Assembly: GCA_963663215.1 (NCBI GenBank)
Contig: OY760140.1
Location: 558,001 to 622,000, forward strand
Source of the DNA: BJGV01 sp003230615
Lineage (GTDB): Bacteria > Pseudomonadota > Gammaproteobacteria > Burkholderiales > Nitrosomonadaceae
Length of the DNA: 64,000 nt
Direction of reading: 5' to 3'
Shown: positions 45,572-53,758 of the stretch, one piece after another
Layout of the letters: each line of letters starts with the position of its first letter
How positions within the stretch are numbered: position 1 is the first letter of the stretch
The notes under the pieces: model-generated
Database searches by the model: none
What the model saw: the letters and a program-made list of their open reading frames with translations, nothing else
Told to the model about the DNA's origin: nothing
Translations under genes and position numbers: made by a program

Positions 45572-45867
45572 CAGACCTTGTTTTCTGGAATTTTTTTCGC
45601 CAAAATTAGGGAAAGCAAAGGGAGAGGTACTACATTGAGAGGAGAGTGGTTTAGTTTCAGACTAGGTGTGCCCCTATCTTAAAGAAATCTAAAGAAGTAT
45701 GCAGAATTCAGCTGAGCGCTGATTCATCCCTTGAGTCCTATATGGTCTCATGCCATCTTATTGAATCCAGCATTTTATGGGGCAATTTTGGGGGCAACAC
45801 CTAAACATTGAAAAGCACAGAGTGTTTGTTAATAAGCTTTTCATCTTACTATTTGATTCCCGACGCC
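45572..45867 (+). repeat. B-type att flank with degraded core (core 45852-45867)
   Basis: Long match to 29876-30173: GACTAGGTGTGCCCCTA, GCAGAATTCAGCTGAGCG, GGTCTCATGCCATCTTATTG, GGGGCAATTTTGGGGGCA and the core TTTGATTCCCGACGCC. Confidence 0.75.
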
Positions 45868-45872
45868 AAGAT

Positions 45873-45904
45873 TAGTGTCTGCTTTGTGCCAAAAGCAGAC
45901 GTTC
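45873..45904 (+). repeat. 32-bp hairpin repeat, copy 9 (compensated arm)
   Basis: TAGTGTCTGCTTT, loop GTGCCA, right arm AAAGCAGACGTTC. The right arm has A opposite the T of the left arm, restoring a Watson-Crick pair. Six bases after the att core. Confidence 0.85.
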
Positions 45905-45939
45905 GTACTTCGGCTCAGAAGCTTCTATTTATAATTTAA

Positions 45940-47088
45940 CTAGGCTTGATACTCATTAATGTAATTCCAGAAGATTGAGTACAGCCACTTCGTCCTTTCG
46001 GAGTATGACTCGGGGGTTTTTCGCTCATATTTTTTCTGCGTAAGTGGCGCATTAATTATCTGTCCTACGCGATATTTCTTTAATACTAGCGGATGCACGT
46101 AATAGCGTAAACAAACAGTTCGTGTATTGCCAAGGTGATAAGCCACCTGGTCGAGGGCACAACGAATATTGTGTTCTGCGTCGCGTTTTGAGCTAGCAAT
46201 CCCGAAATCACGAAGAGCTACCGCAGCGAGCATGGTGCCGGCCCACGTTCGAACATCCTTGGCGGTAAAGTCACCACCAGTGATTGTGGCTAAGTATCCG
46301 TTAATGTCACCGGAGTCGATCGACTGAAACGTGCCATCGTCATCTTTGTATTGGTAGAGATGTTCCCCGGGCAAATCCTGACAACGCTGGATGATGCGTG
46401 CTAAACGATGATCGGAAAACGATATGGCGTGGTCCACACCACTTTTACCCGAAAACTAGAATGTAATTCTGCCACCTTTTACTTTGGCGTGATGAGCCTG
46501 CAATGTAGTCAGACCGTAGGATTCATTGTCACGAGCATATTCCTCATTGCCTACGCGGATGAGTGTGGTCTCGAGTAAATAAAAGACGATCGCGAGCATC
46601 TTGCGCCGATCGATGCATGAGCGTTGGAGGTCACGCTCAACATGCTGACGAACCTTTGGAAGAACTTTACTGAACTCGAGGATACGCTCAAACTTAGATT
46701 CATCTCGAACCGCACGGTACTTTGGGTGATACCGGTACTGTTTCCTTCCCTTAGTATCCCGTCCAGTTGCCTGAATGTGTCCATGAGGGCTAGGGCTGAT
46801 CCACACGTCAGTCCAGGCGGGCGGTATAACGGCCTGTCTGATCCTATTAATTATTTTGAGATCGGAGATGCGTTGCCCATGTTGGTTAAGATAGAAGAAC
46901 CCTTTACCTGCGCCTCGCCGCCGAATGCCGGGTGACGTGTCCTTAACGTACCGAAGCCAGGCAGCCCTGGCTGGCGCGATGAATTCGCTGTCGTCGTTCA
47001 ACAATGTGCTGGTTCCGTAGAAAGTTGCGAAGATGCTGCTATAAAATAAAATGCATACAGCCCATGATATCTGATAGAAACATGTCAA
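45940..47088 (-). pseudogene. Eukaryotic-type DNA topoisomerase IB, split by an in-frame amber codon
   Basis: The upstream part (to 46456) has GIRRRGAGKGFFYL, IPPAWTDVWISPSPHG, GRKQYRYHPKYR and TTLIRVGNEEYARDN; it ends KVKGGRITF at a TAG (46456-46458). The same frame then continues FSGKSGVDHAISF, GGDFTAKDVRTWAGTMLAA and active-site Tyr in CLRYYVHPLVL to 45940. Thus a single nonsense codon splits an otherwise complete bacterial topoisomerase IB, which relaxes supercoils by a 3'-phosphotyrosine. The first ~25 residues of the open frame look non-native. Unless the stop is suppressed it is a pseudogene. Confidence 0.82.
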
Positions 47089-47165
47089 TCAATCGGCATG
47101 GTTGCTTGAAAATTACTTGTTATGGTAGAAATATTTTGGCTTTTGGTTGAAAGCACTTACTTGCC

Positions 47166-47195
47166 AATGTCCGCTTTGTGCCAAAACGGACATTC
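47166..47195 (+). repeat. 32-bp hairpin repeat, copy 10
   Basis: AATGTCCG at the left end and CGGACATT at the right form perfect outer arms, with CTTTGTGCCAAAA between. The wobble position is C-G here. Followed by a short piece of B-type flank. Confidence 0.85.
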
Positions 47196-47281
47196 GAAGA
47201 TTTTCCTTCTGGAAATTTTTTAGCGGCCCCATTTGATTGCAAAGAATTTTATTTTTCTTAAGAAATGCCGTTTAATATTCT

Positions 47282-47583
47282 ATGTGCCGATTTGCTCTAC
47301 ATATGGGACCTGAGATCAAAATGGGTTCATTGGTCACGGAGCCAATACATTCGATAATCGTTCAAAGCTATCAAAGCGAAGAGCGCGAAGAGCCACTCAA
47401 TGGAGACGGATTTGGAGTTGCCTGGTATCCTCCCGACAGGAGTGAAGCACCTGGCGTATTTAAATCGGTATCGCCAGCGTGGAATAATCAAAACCTTCTC
47501 AGTCTTTCCCGTGTGATCCACAGTCGTTGTATTCTTGCCCATGTCCGTGCGGCAACACGCGGATTACCAGTCCGCAAGAAATA
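47282..47583 (+). pseudogene. Class II glutamine amidotransferase, N-terminal fragment (interrupted by integrative element)
   Basis: Begins MCRFALHMGPEI, with the catalytic Cys at position 2 required of class II (Ntn-type) amidotransferases, then NGDGFGVAWYPP and CILAHVRAATRGLPV. After the Val-encoding junction at about 47571 the host sequence stops and the frame ends within element DNA. The remainder of the protein resumes at 61337. Joined, the two parts give 855 bases, an intact frame of about 284 residues of the YafJ-like family. As interrupted, the gene cannot make active enzyme. Confidence 0.88.
47560..47571 (+). other. Left attachment core of the tRNA-Asn-type element
   Basis: CGGATTACCAGT within the amidotransferase codons, followed by element-side CCGC. 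It pairs with CGGATTAACAGT at 61325-61336 (one mismatch), the tRNA-Asn anticodon region read on the - strand. Confidence 0.78.
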
Positions 47584-47714
47584 GTATACATCTAGGTATA
47601 TCGGTATACATAAAACCACAATCAGAAATTATCTGGTTTCCTTATAAATCAAAAAGTTAATAAAAGAATTCCTTATCTATTGTATACATCCGTATACTTT
47701 GATATACTAAAAAC

Positions 47715-47747
47715 GTGGTTACATAGTGGTTACATGGTGGTTACATG
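47715..47747 (+). repeat. Arm-type direct repeats of the second integrase (left)
   Basis: Three tandem GTGGTTACAT-type 11-base repeats just upstream of the integrase. Two matching copies lie at the right end (61213-61233). GTATAC words also recur between 47585 and 47700. Confidence 0.75.
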
Positions 47748-47765
47748 GAGACTTGAAGGAGCGAC

Positions 47766-49091
47766 ATGGCAAAAGTGAAGGTAATTGAAAAAGCAGCAAA
47801 GGTAAAACTAACAGCAGGGCGCATTGCAGACTTTCAATGCGCTGATGGTAAAACGCAAGCATTTCTATGGTGCAGCGATCCCGCTGGACTAGCTATTCGT
47901 GCAACGATCAATGGTGCAAAGTCTTACGTATTCCAGGCCAAGGTTAAAGGTAAGTCTATGCGCGTCACAATTGGCGACGTTAGGGCATGGAGTATAGAGG
48001 GCGCAAAAGCAGAAGCCCGCCGTTTACAAGTCCTAATAGACTTAGGGCATGACCCGCGCCAAGTAAAGGCCGAAAAGGAAGCCGCTAGAAAAGAAAGTGC
48101 AAGCGCTAAGAAATCGCAGCAAGCCCGCGAATCAATAACTCTACTTACGGCTTGGAATGAATATATCGAGGATCGTAAACCTCAATGGTCTGAACGCCAT
48201 TATTTTGACCATGTAACAACCATGCGCCCTGGTGGCGCTAAAAGGCAGCGTAGCAGCAAGAAAACTATTCCCGGCACTCTCACATCGTTAGCTAATATTC
48301 GACTTGTTGATCTAACACCTGAAAGGGTAGAGGAGTGGGCGAGGGTGGAGGCCAAGAAAAGACCAGCACGAGCCCGTCTTGCACTACGTTTATTAAGAGC
48401 ATTTCTCTTTTGGTGTACTAGACACCCTATCTATAAAGAAATCATTACGACTAACGCGGCTCAAAGTAGGTCTGTACGTGAAAAACTAGGCAAGCCAAAG
48501 GTCAAAAATGACGTTATACAACGCGAGCAACTGTCCGAATGGTTTGATGTCGTGAAGCAAATCCAAAACCCTGTAATCAGCACATACTTACAAACCTTGC
48601 TATTGACTGGAGCAAGGCGAGAAGAATTAGCAAATCTACGCTGGGACGATATAGATTTTAGGTGGAATAGCTTGACCCTTAAAGACAAGATAGAGGATCA
48701 AAGGATTATCCCTCTAACACCTTATATTTCACACCTATTGTCTTCTCTACCGCACCGTAATGAATGGGTATTCAGTAGCCCTGCCGCCGCTACAGGCCGC
48801 TTAATTGATCCTGGTATTGCACACCGGAAAGCTTGCGCTATTGCGGGGTTATATATGACCCTGCACGGCTTGCGCCGTAGCTTTGCATCATTATGTGAGT
48901 GGATAGAAATGCCTGCTGGGATCAGCGGTCAGATACAAGGCCATAAACCTAAAGGAGTACGTGAGAAAAACTATATTAGGAGACCATTAGACCTACTGAG
49001 AAAATGGCATTGTGCAATTGAGGAATGGATTTTAAACGAAGCCGGAATTAAATTTGTACCAACGAAGAAAGGAATACAGTTAGTTAAGTAA
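47766..49091 (+). CDS. Tyrosine integrase of the tRNA-Asn-type element
   Basis: 441 residues, intact. The N-terminal DUF4102-like arm-binding domain has LAIRATINGAKSYVFQAKVK. The catalytic domain shows Arg in LLTGARREELANLRWDD, HxxR in HGLRRSFASL and the nucleophile in KNYIRRP. AAGGAG precedes the start. The element ends show that its natural target is the tRNA-Asn anticodon region, but here it has recombined into an amidotransferase gene. Integrases of this type also catalyse excision. Confidence 0.92.
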   Translation: MAKVKVIEKAAKVKLTAGRIADFQCADGKTQAFLWCSDPAGLAIRATINGAKSYVFQAKVKGKSMRVTIGDVRAWSIEGAKAEARRLQVLIDLGHDPRQVKAEKEAARKESASAKKSQQARESITLLTAWNEYIEDRKPQWSERHYFDHVTTMRPGGAKRQRSSKKTIPGTLTSLANIRLVDLTPERVEEWARVEAKKRPARARLALRLLRAFLFWCTRHPIYKEIITTNAAQSRSVREKLGKPKVKNDVIQREQLSEWFDVVKQIQNPVISTYLQTLLLTGARREELANLRWDDIDFRWNSLTLKDKIEDQRIIPLTPYISHLLSSLPHRNEWVFSSPAAATGRLIDPGIAHRKACAIAGLYMTLHGLRRSFASLCEWIEMPAGISGQIQGHKPKGVREKNYIRRPLDLLRKWHCAIEEWILNEAGIKFVPTKKGIQLVK

Positions 49092-49097
49092 CAGAAC

Positions 49098-49158
49098 AAC
49101 CCCCGTCTAGCTTTAGCGGGCGAAAAGTAGGATTCCTTCATCCGGCCTGACGGGGGTT
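49098..49158. other. Long-loop inverted repeat after the integrase
   Basis: AACCCCCGTC pairs with GACGGGGGTT across about 40 bases. It may be a terminator stem or a folded leader for the next gene; there is no T run after it. Confidence 0.45.
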
Positions 49159-49189
49159 CCTAATTGAAGGAGTGTAAGAAGGAACACAA

Positions 49190-49933
49190 ATGACAGTCAT
49201 GTATAGTCTTGATGAAGCTGCCAAAAGAATTAACAAAGAGTTTGTCGGAGTTTTCGAAGTTACCCCGAGAATTTTATGTGACATGGGGCGAATTTATGGT
49301 GAGCTTATAACAATCCGAACCGCTTTTAGTGGCAAGGCTATAAGCTCATCTCAGGGTAAGACCGCTATCCCTGATGGACATTATTTTGAAGTGCCATCTG
49401 GCATATTATTTGAGTTTGAAACAAGTGATACAGTTAGTATTACAAGATTGTATGATGGTAAAGATGTCATATTTCCTGTAACACCAAAAACAATAACTAT
49501 TAATAAATTAAGAATCTTAGTAAAAGATGTACTTACATTTATAAATGAATTTAGAAATCTTCAACGCTGTCAAAAGTTAGCACAAGCACTTCGTAACCAC
49601 ACCCCTAAAAAGATAAAACCCAAGCCAGAAAGTAAAAAAACTGAGATAAAGGGCGAACCTAAGCAAATAATCATTGCTGCATTTGCTGAGGTATATTTTG
49701 ATGAAGTTAAATGGGCCAGAAATTTAGCTGATCCTCAAAAATGGCTAAAGGATTGCAGAGTAATGAAGGGAAATGCAAAAGAATCTGCAATATGGAATCC
49801 AGTTGATATTGGTATTGCGCTTACCGACAAAAATGTTTCAATTACAAAACTTGATAATATTTTTAAAGAGTGGGCGAATTGGAAAGATGAATGGGAAGAA
49901 AAATCAGATCACCTACGTTTAAAAATGCCGTAA
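49190..49933 (+). CDS. Hypothetical protein of the tRNA-Asn-type element
   Basis: 247 residues, soluble, Lys-rich (NHTPKKIKPKPESKKTEIKG linker around 135-155). The N-terminal half (YSLDEAAKRINKEFVGVFEV) might be a small DNA-binding domain. AAGGA precedes the ATG. It sits between integrase and HTH gene; comparable elements carry variable genes here. No family recognised. Confidence 0.6.
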   Translation: MTVMYSLDEAAKRINKEFVGVFEVTPRILCDMGRIYGELITIRTAFSGKAISSSQGKTAIPDGHYFEVPSGILFEFETSDTVSITRLYDGKDVIFPVTPKTITINKLRILVKDVLTFINEFRNLQRCQKLAQALRNHTPKKIKPKPESKKTEIKGEPKQIIIAAFAEVYFDEVKWARNLADPQKWLKDCRVMKGNAKESAIWNPVDIGIALTDKNVSITKLDNIFKEWANWKDEWEEKSDHLRLKMP

Positions 49934-50015
49934 CCTTACGGCGATACCCTACGGCGAAATTGCCGTAACCCACTCCGCAAACCTGCATAAAACCTAGATT
50001 CACCATACGGCGATA
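49926..50015. repeat. Iteron-like TACGGCGA repeats
   Basis: Three direct copies of TACGGCGA (49937, 49950, 50006) and two inverted GCCGTAA copies (49927, 49962) within 90 bases ahead of the HTH gene. Spacing suits an operator for that protein or a replication origin. Confidence 0.55.
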
Positions 50016-50068
50016 GGCTTTAACAAACCACCGTATGTCAAGTTACGTCCATCAATTTAATGGGGTGA

Positions 50069-50323
50069 ATGGAAATGACAAAAAATAAGCGTAGGCCTTG
50101 TAACCATGTAGATTTCAGGAATGAGTGTTTTCCGCCTCTTGAAGCAATTTCACGCCCAACTATCCCAACGAGAGACGCAGCTTATTACCTGAACAGAGAG
50201 CCACGAACACTCAGAGGTTGGGCGTCATTGGAAAACGGCCCTATTCGGCCGATCCGTATTTTTGGAAAACTTGGATGGCCTGTAGCAGAGATCCGTGCTT
50301 TGTTAGATGGAACTCATGCCTAA
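50069..50323 (+). CDS. Small HTH protein (excisionase/AlpA-like)
   Basis: 84 residues. The region RDAAYYLNREPRTLRGWASL is a MerR/AlpA-type helix-turn-helix, followed by a wing-like KLGWPVAEIRALLDG typical of excisionase proteins. Two ATG codons (50069, 50075) could start it. It lies behind the TACGGCGA repeats, which could be its sites, and heads a packed operon running to 53294. Confidence 0.68.
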   Translation: MEMTKNKRRPCNHVDFRNECFPPLEAISRPTIPTRDAAYYLNREPRTLRGWASLENGPIRPIRIFGKLGWPVAEIRALLDGTHA

Positions 50324-50326
50324 TTC

Positions 50327-50659
50327 ATGCACATGAATAAGTACCGAAACAAGCCCTGTGTTATCGACGGACATAGGTTTTCGAGTCAGGGCGAGGGAAT
50401 AAGATTTAGAGAATTAAAGCTACGAGAGAAAGCGGGAGATATACGTAACTTAATATTGCAGCCGAGATATGAAATTCGAATTAATGATATGAAGATCTGT
50501 ACTTATATAGGTGACTTTAGTTATGAACAAGGTATTTCCGGCGGACTAAGCTGGGAAAGTATTCTTGAAGACTACAAGTGCGTTTTAACACCAATCTATA
50601 AGCTCAAAAAGAAATTAGTGAAAGCAGTGCATGATATTGAGATTACGGAGATTACATGA
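50327..50659 (+). CDS. DUF1064 phage-type endonuclease-like protein
   Basis: 110 residues. Matches the DUF1064 pattern: KYRNKPCVIDGHRFSSQGEG, LRDLxLQP-like IRNLILQPRYEIRI, and YIGDFSYEQG...EDYKCVLTPIYKLKKKLV, which places acidic and Lys residues of a nuclease-like fold. DUF1064 proteins occur in phages and may act as Holliday-junction or restriction-like nucleases. The stop overlaps the next start. Confidence 0.65.
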   Translation: MHMNKYRNKPCVIDGHRFSSQGEGIRFRELKLREKAGDIRNLILQPRYEIRINDMKICTYIGDFSYEQGISGGLSWESILEDYKCVLTPIYKLKKKLVKAVHDIEITEIT

Positions 50660-50994
50660 AACCACCGTATGGGAAACAGTTAATGGAAATGCGGCAAGAT
50701 GGAGAGATTCCAAAGTTTATGGTGTACGTGGTCTTTTCCTGGGAACTGGCAAGAAAATCTCCTCGTATCGTAATCCCGGACGACTTATCCCATGAAGGAT
50801 TGGATTTTGATTATCTCGCAGGGCTTCCAGTACAAATTGCGTATCACAATAAGGACTCTCACAAAGTTGATGTTGTTTCCCAGGACATCTTAGCAGTCAA
50901 TCCTTGTTTCTTAGCTATTCTTGCTCTTGACTTGCTTGATACCGGAGAAGCCAGAACCATACTAAAACCTTATGAAGCAAGGAAGGCGGCATGA
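50656..50994 (+). CDS. Hypothetical protein in replication operon
   Basis: 112 residues starting in the ATGA overlap with the DUF1064 gene and ending in an ATGA overlap with the ATPase gene. Soluble, slightly acidic; includes FMVYVVFSWELARKSPRIVI. No domain recognised. Its strict overlaps show that it is a real member of the operon. Confidence 0.65.
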   Translation: MKPPYGKQLMEMRQDGEIPKFMVYVVFSWELARKSPRIVIPDDLSHEGLDFDYLAGLPVQIAYHNKDSHKVDVVSQDILAVNPCFLAILALDLLDTGEARTILKPYEARKAA

Positions 50995-52064
50995 ATGTAA
51001 GTCAGATAGAAACAATAAAAGAAACAGCGGAGTCTAAAGCTGCTCTTGAGTCACTGCTGTCAAAACAAACAGACGAACAGCAACTAAAGGGAAAAAATTC
51101 AAATCTATTACATGTTGTGGGTCTACATGATTTCATACAAATGGAACTTCCTGTTCGTGAAACAATCATGAGTCCCTGGCTAAAAGCACAAAGTCTTAAC
51201 CTACTTTATGGATGGCGAGGAGTTGGTAAAACTCACACTAATCTGGGTATCAGTTATGCAGTAGCATGTGGTAACGAATTTCTTCAATGGAAAGCAGATA
51301 AGCCGAGGCGTGTGTTATTGGTAGATGGTGAGATGCCTGCACCGGCATTACAGGAGCGATTTGCAACGATCATTACATCAACTGGGGTCGAGCCGGAACC
51401 CGGCTTCCTTTCAATTGTTACTCCCGATCTTCAAACAGGCGCCATGCCTGATCTTTCCACATACGATGGTCAGGAAATTATTAGTGAAGCTGTAGCACGC
51501 TCAAATGCTGAGTTGATAATAATCGATAATTTATCTTGTCTGGTACGTGGAGGAGGTCGTGAAAACGATGCAGAAAGCTGGGTTAAAGTGCAGGAATGGG
51601 CATTACTTCAAAGGAAAGCCGGAAGAAGCGTTTTATTTATACACCATAGTGGAAAGAACGGGCAGCAACGAGGGACGTCTAAGCGAGAAGATTTATTAGA
51701 TGTAGTGATTTCACTTAGAAGGCCGCCTGACTATGACCCTGCTTCTGGTGCCTGTTTTGCAGTTCATTACGAAAAAGCCCGTCATTTGTTTGGTACTGAT
51801 GTGAATCCATTTGAAGCTCAACTAACTGTTGCTCCCGATGGCACTAGTACATGGACGTGTCGATCTGTAACAGAGTCTACATTTGATCGGGTGATCAGCC
51901 TTGCCAATGAAGGGCTATCACAGGGTGAGATTGCCAATGAACTAGATCTCCACAAATCTACAGTATGTAAAGCATGGCGCAAAGCAGATGCAGAAGGACG
52001 ATTAGAAACTAAAGCTACAGGCAAAGGCAGCAATCAATATAAAAAAGCGAGTAAAGGGGAATGA
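50991..52064 (+). CDS. RepA-like ATPase with C-terminal HTH
   Basis: 357 residues. AAA_25/RepA-type RecA-fold ATPase: Walker A YGWRGVGKTHTN at about 75-86, LLVDGEMPAP, Walker B AELIIIDNLSCLV, and VLFIHHSGKNGQQRGTSKRE as in the RSF1010 RepA helicase group. The last 60 residues contain an HTH (LSQGEIANELDLHKSTVCKA), suggesting origin recognition. Probable replication helicase of the element. Coupled to its neighbours by 4-base overlaps. Confidence 0.8.
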   Translation: MNVSQIETIKETAESKAALESLLSKQTDEQQLKGKNSNLLHVVGLHDFIQMELPVRETIMSPWLKAQSLNLLYGWRGVGKTHTNLGISYAVACGNEFLQWKADKPRRVLLVDGEMPAPALQERFATIITSTGVEPEPGFLSIVTPDLQTGAMPDLSTYDGQEIISEAVARSNAELIIIDNLSCLVRGGGRENDAESWVKVQEWALLQRKAGRSVLFIHHSGKNGQQRGTSKREDLLDVVISLRRPPDYDPASGACFAVHYEKARHLFGTDVNPFEAQLTVAPDGTSTWTCRSVTESTFDRVISLANEGLSQGEIANELDLHKSTVCKAWRKADAEGRLETKATGKGSNQYKKASKGE

Positions 52065-52474
52065 ATATGACTTCTAAAAAGAGCATGTTGCATGTTTCCT
52101 TTCCTAGTAAGGAAACTGTGCAACAAGCACCCTTAAATAGTGCAACAGGCTGTGCAACACCCAATCACAATGCATCAGAAGATACGTTATCAGTATTGGA
52201 TCTGGCTCGCAACAAGCTACGCAACAAGCATGCAACTTCCTCTCAAAAAGACGTGCAACAAGCTCTTGAAAAACAAATGGAGGATGTTGCAAGGATTGAG
52301 GCGCTATGCGTTGCAAATCGCGAGAAAGAACTAAGGCGGCTGGTTCGCCTGTTCAGTGACCACAAGGGCTTTACTAAGGAAAGCTATAAAGAAGCTCTGA
52401 CTCTCGCGCTAGCCGACCCGGTGACTGCCCTGATCTGCTTTACATCACTCGCGAGGCGGGCAGGCTTATTATGA
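52061..52474 (+). CDS. Hypothetical protein in replication operon
   Basis: 137 residues, overlapping both neighbours by ATGA. The N-terminal 50 residues are low-complexity, the C-terminal half helical and charged (ANREKELRRLVRLFSDHKGF). No function recognised; sits between the RepA-like ATPase and the TerS-like genes. Confidence 0.6.
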   Translation: MNMTSKKSMLHVSFPSKETVQQAPLNSATGCATPNHNASEDTLSVLDLARNKLRNKHATSSQKDVQQALEKQMEDVARIEALCVANREKELRRLVRLFSDHKGFTKESYKEALTLALADPVTALICFTSLARRAGLL

Positions 52475-52884
52475 ACTCTGATACTGGAAAAATGGATAAA
52501 AGGGTTACACCTTCTGACGTGCTATTGGATGTGATTTTTGAACGTGTCGCTAATGGTAAACCCTTAACGAAGATCTGTAAGGAATCAGGCATGCCCTCAA
52601 AGAAGACTTTCCTTCAATGGGTAGAAGAAGATGAAACCACTCTACAGAGGTATGAAGCAGCTATGTTAATGCAAGCAGACTTTTACGCTAATCAAATTAC
52701 TAAGCTTGCTAAAAAAAAGACAAACACGTCTGAAGAGAACGCACGTAACCAATTAAGGATAAATACCAGGAAGTGGATTGCGTCAAAACTCAATCCCAAA
52801 AAATATGGGGATAGAGTATCTCATGAAATATTGGGCGCTGATCGCAAGGTGCAACTTGTCCTGACTGTAAATATTGCCAAATGA
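52471..52884 (+). CDS. Terminase small subunit-like protein
   Basis: 137 residues. Aligns along its length with the protein at 26933-27361: ANGKPLTKICKESGMPSKKT against ADGESLNKICSQDDMPSRNA, shared QADFY and ASKLNPKKYG. HTH region at the N-terminus. Terminase small subunits recognise pac sites; in satellites they redirect a helper phage's packaging. The presence of a homologue in both integrative elements of this window is notable. Confidence 0.68.
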   Translation: MNSDTGKMDKRVTPSDVLLDVIFERVANGKPLTKICKESGMPSKKTFLQWVEEDETTLQRYEAAMLMQADFYANQITKLAKKKTNTSEENARNQLRINTRKWIASKLNPKKYGDRVSHEILGADRKVQLVLTVNIAK

Positions 52885-53294
52885 GCGACCTAACTTCTAA
52901 ACAAGAGAAATTTGCACAAGAAGTAGCTTCCGGTAAGTCTCAAGCAGAGGCCTACAGAGTGGCTTATGACACAGATGACATGAAAGATACGACGATCTGT
53001 AAGAGAGCATCAGAGTTGATGTTAAACGGGGAGATTACGGGGAGAATTGAAAAGATCCGGCAGCCCATTGTAGAAAAAGCTCAATTAACATTAGACAGGC
53101 ATTTAGTAAATTTGCTAAACCTTCGTGACGGGGCGATAAATGATGGTAAATGGGGCGCTGCCGTGGCCGCTGAAATAGCCCGGGGGAAAGCTGCCGGAAT
53201 TTATGAAAATAAAGGTGATTCGGATACCGATAAAGAAATCACCGTTCAGATCGTGGAATTCAAGAGGCCGGATGTGTTACCGGTTACGACATGA
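52881..53294 (+). CDS. Terminase small subunit (Terminase_2 type)
   Basis: 137 residues. LTSKQEKFAQEVASGKSQAE is the classic N-terminal signature of the Terminase_2 small subunit family, with a DNA-binding HTH (TICKRASELMLNGEITGRIE). Overlaps the preceding TerS-like gene. No large terminase, portal or capsid gene follows, so the element cannot form particles alone. Last gene of the coupled operon. Confidence 0.78.
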   Translation: MSDLTSKQEKFAQEVASGKSQAEAYRVAYDTDDMKDTTICKRASELMLNGEITGRIEKIRQPIVEKAQLTLDRHLVNLLNLRDGAINDGKWGAAVAAEIARGKAAGIYENKGDSDTDKEITVQIVEFKRPDVLPVTT

Positions 53295-53300
53295 GCGCGC

Positions 53301-53591
53301 CTAGTAATCGTATCCGTCAGGATCAACAACCGCCGGAGCATTTGTATCGTAAGGGTTATTAGCACTATCGTTACTATACTGGGAGCCATATTGCCCATAA
53401 GGGTTATTTACTGAGTCCGGAGAATACTGTGATCCGTATTGGCCATACGGGTTACTTGTACTATTAGAGTCATACTGATTAGAAGATAGGTTACCTAAAT
53501 ACTTTCCTGTCTGCTGATCAACTAATATGGGTGGGCCTGCAAATGTGACGCCTGATAAACTAAGAATGATGGCTAGAAGTAACTTGTTCAT
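53301..53591 (-). CDS. Small secreted protein with NPYGQYGSQYS repeats
   Basis: 96 residues. Signal peptide MNKLLLAIILSLSGVTFA. The mature part has VDQQTGKYLGNLSSNQYDS and then Tyr/Asn/Gly-rich repeats built on NPYGQYGSQYS (three partial copies). Strong AAGGAGG before the start. Similar small proteins occur singly in proteobacterial genomes, with unknown role, perhaps at the surface. It faces the TerS operon and is followed by hairpin copy 11. Confidence 0.65.
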   Translation of the reverse strand: MNKLLLAIILSLSGVTFAGPPILVDQQTGKYLGNLSSNQYDSNSTSNPYGQYGSQYSPDSVNNPYGQYGSQYSNDSANNPYDTNAPAVVDPDGYDY

Positions 53592-53668
53592 AGTTCCTCC
53601 TTACGTTTTTTACGGGTGCCGAATTCCTATAAGCACTACCTAGTCTACGCCCAATCTTCTGAAATCGC

Positions 53669-53700
53669 GAACGTCTGCTTTGTGCCAAAAGCGGACATTC
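53669..53700 (+). repeat. 32-bp hairpin repeat, copy 11
   Basis: GAACGTCTGCTTT, GTGCCA, AAAGCGGACATTC. Separates the secreted protein gene from the DUF4279-like gene. Confidence 0.92.
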
Positions 53701-53758
53701 GTAAAAATAGTTAGTTGTGGAGAAATTATTTTAGGAAATTTGGAAAGGATAGTTTAGT

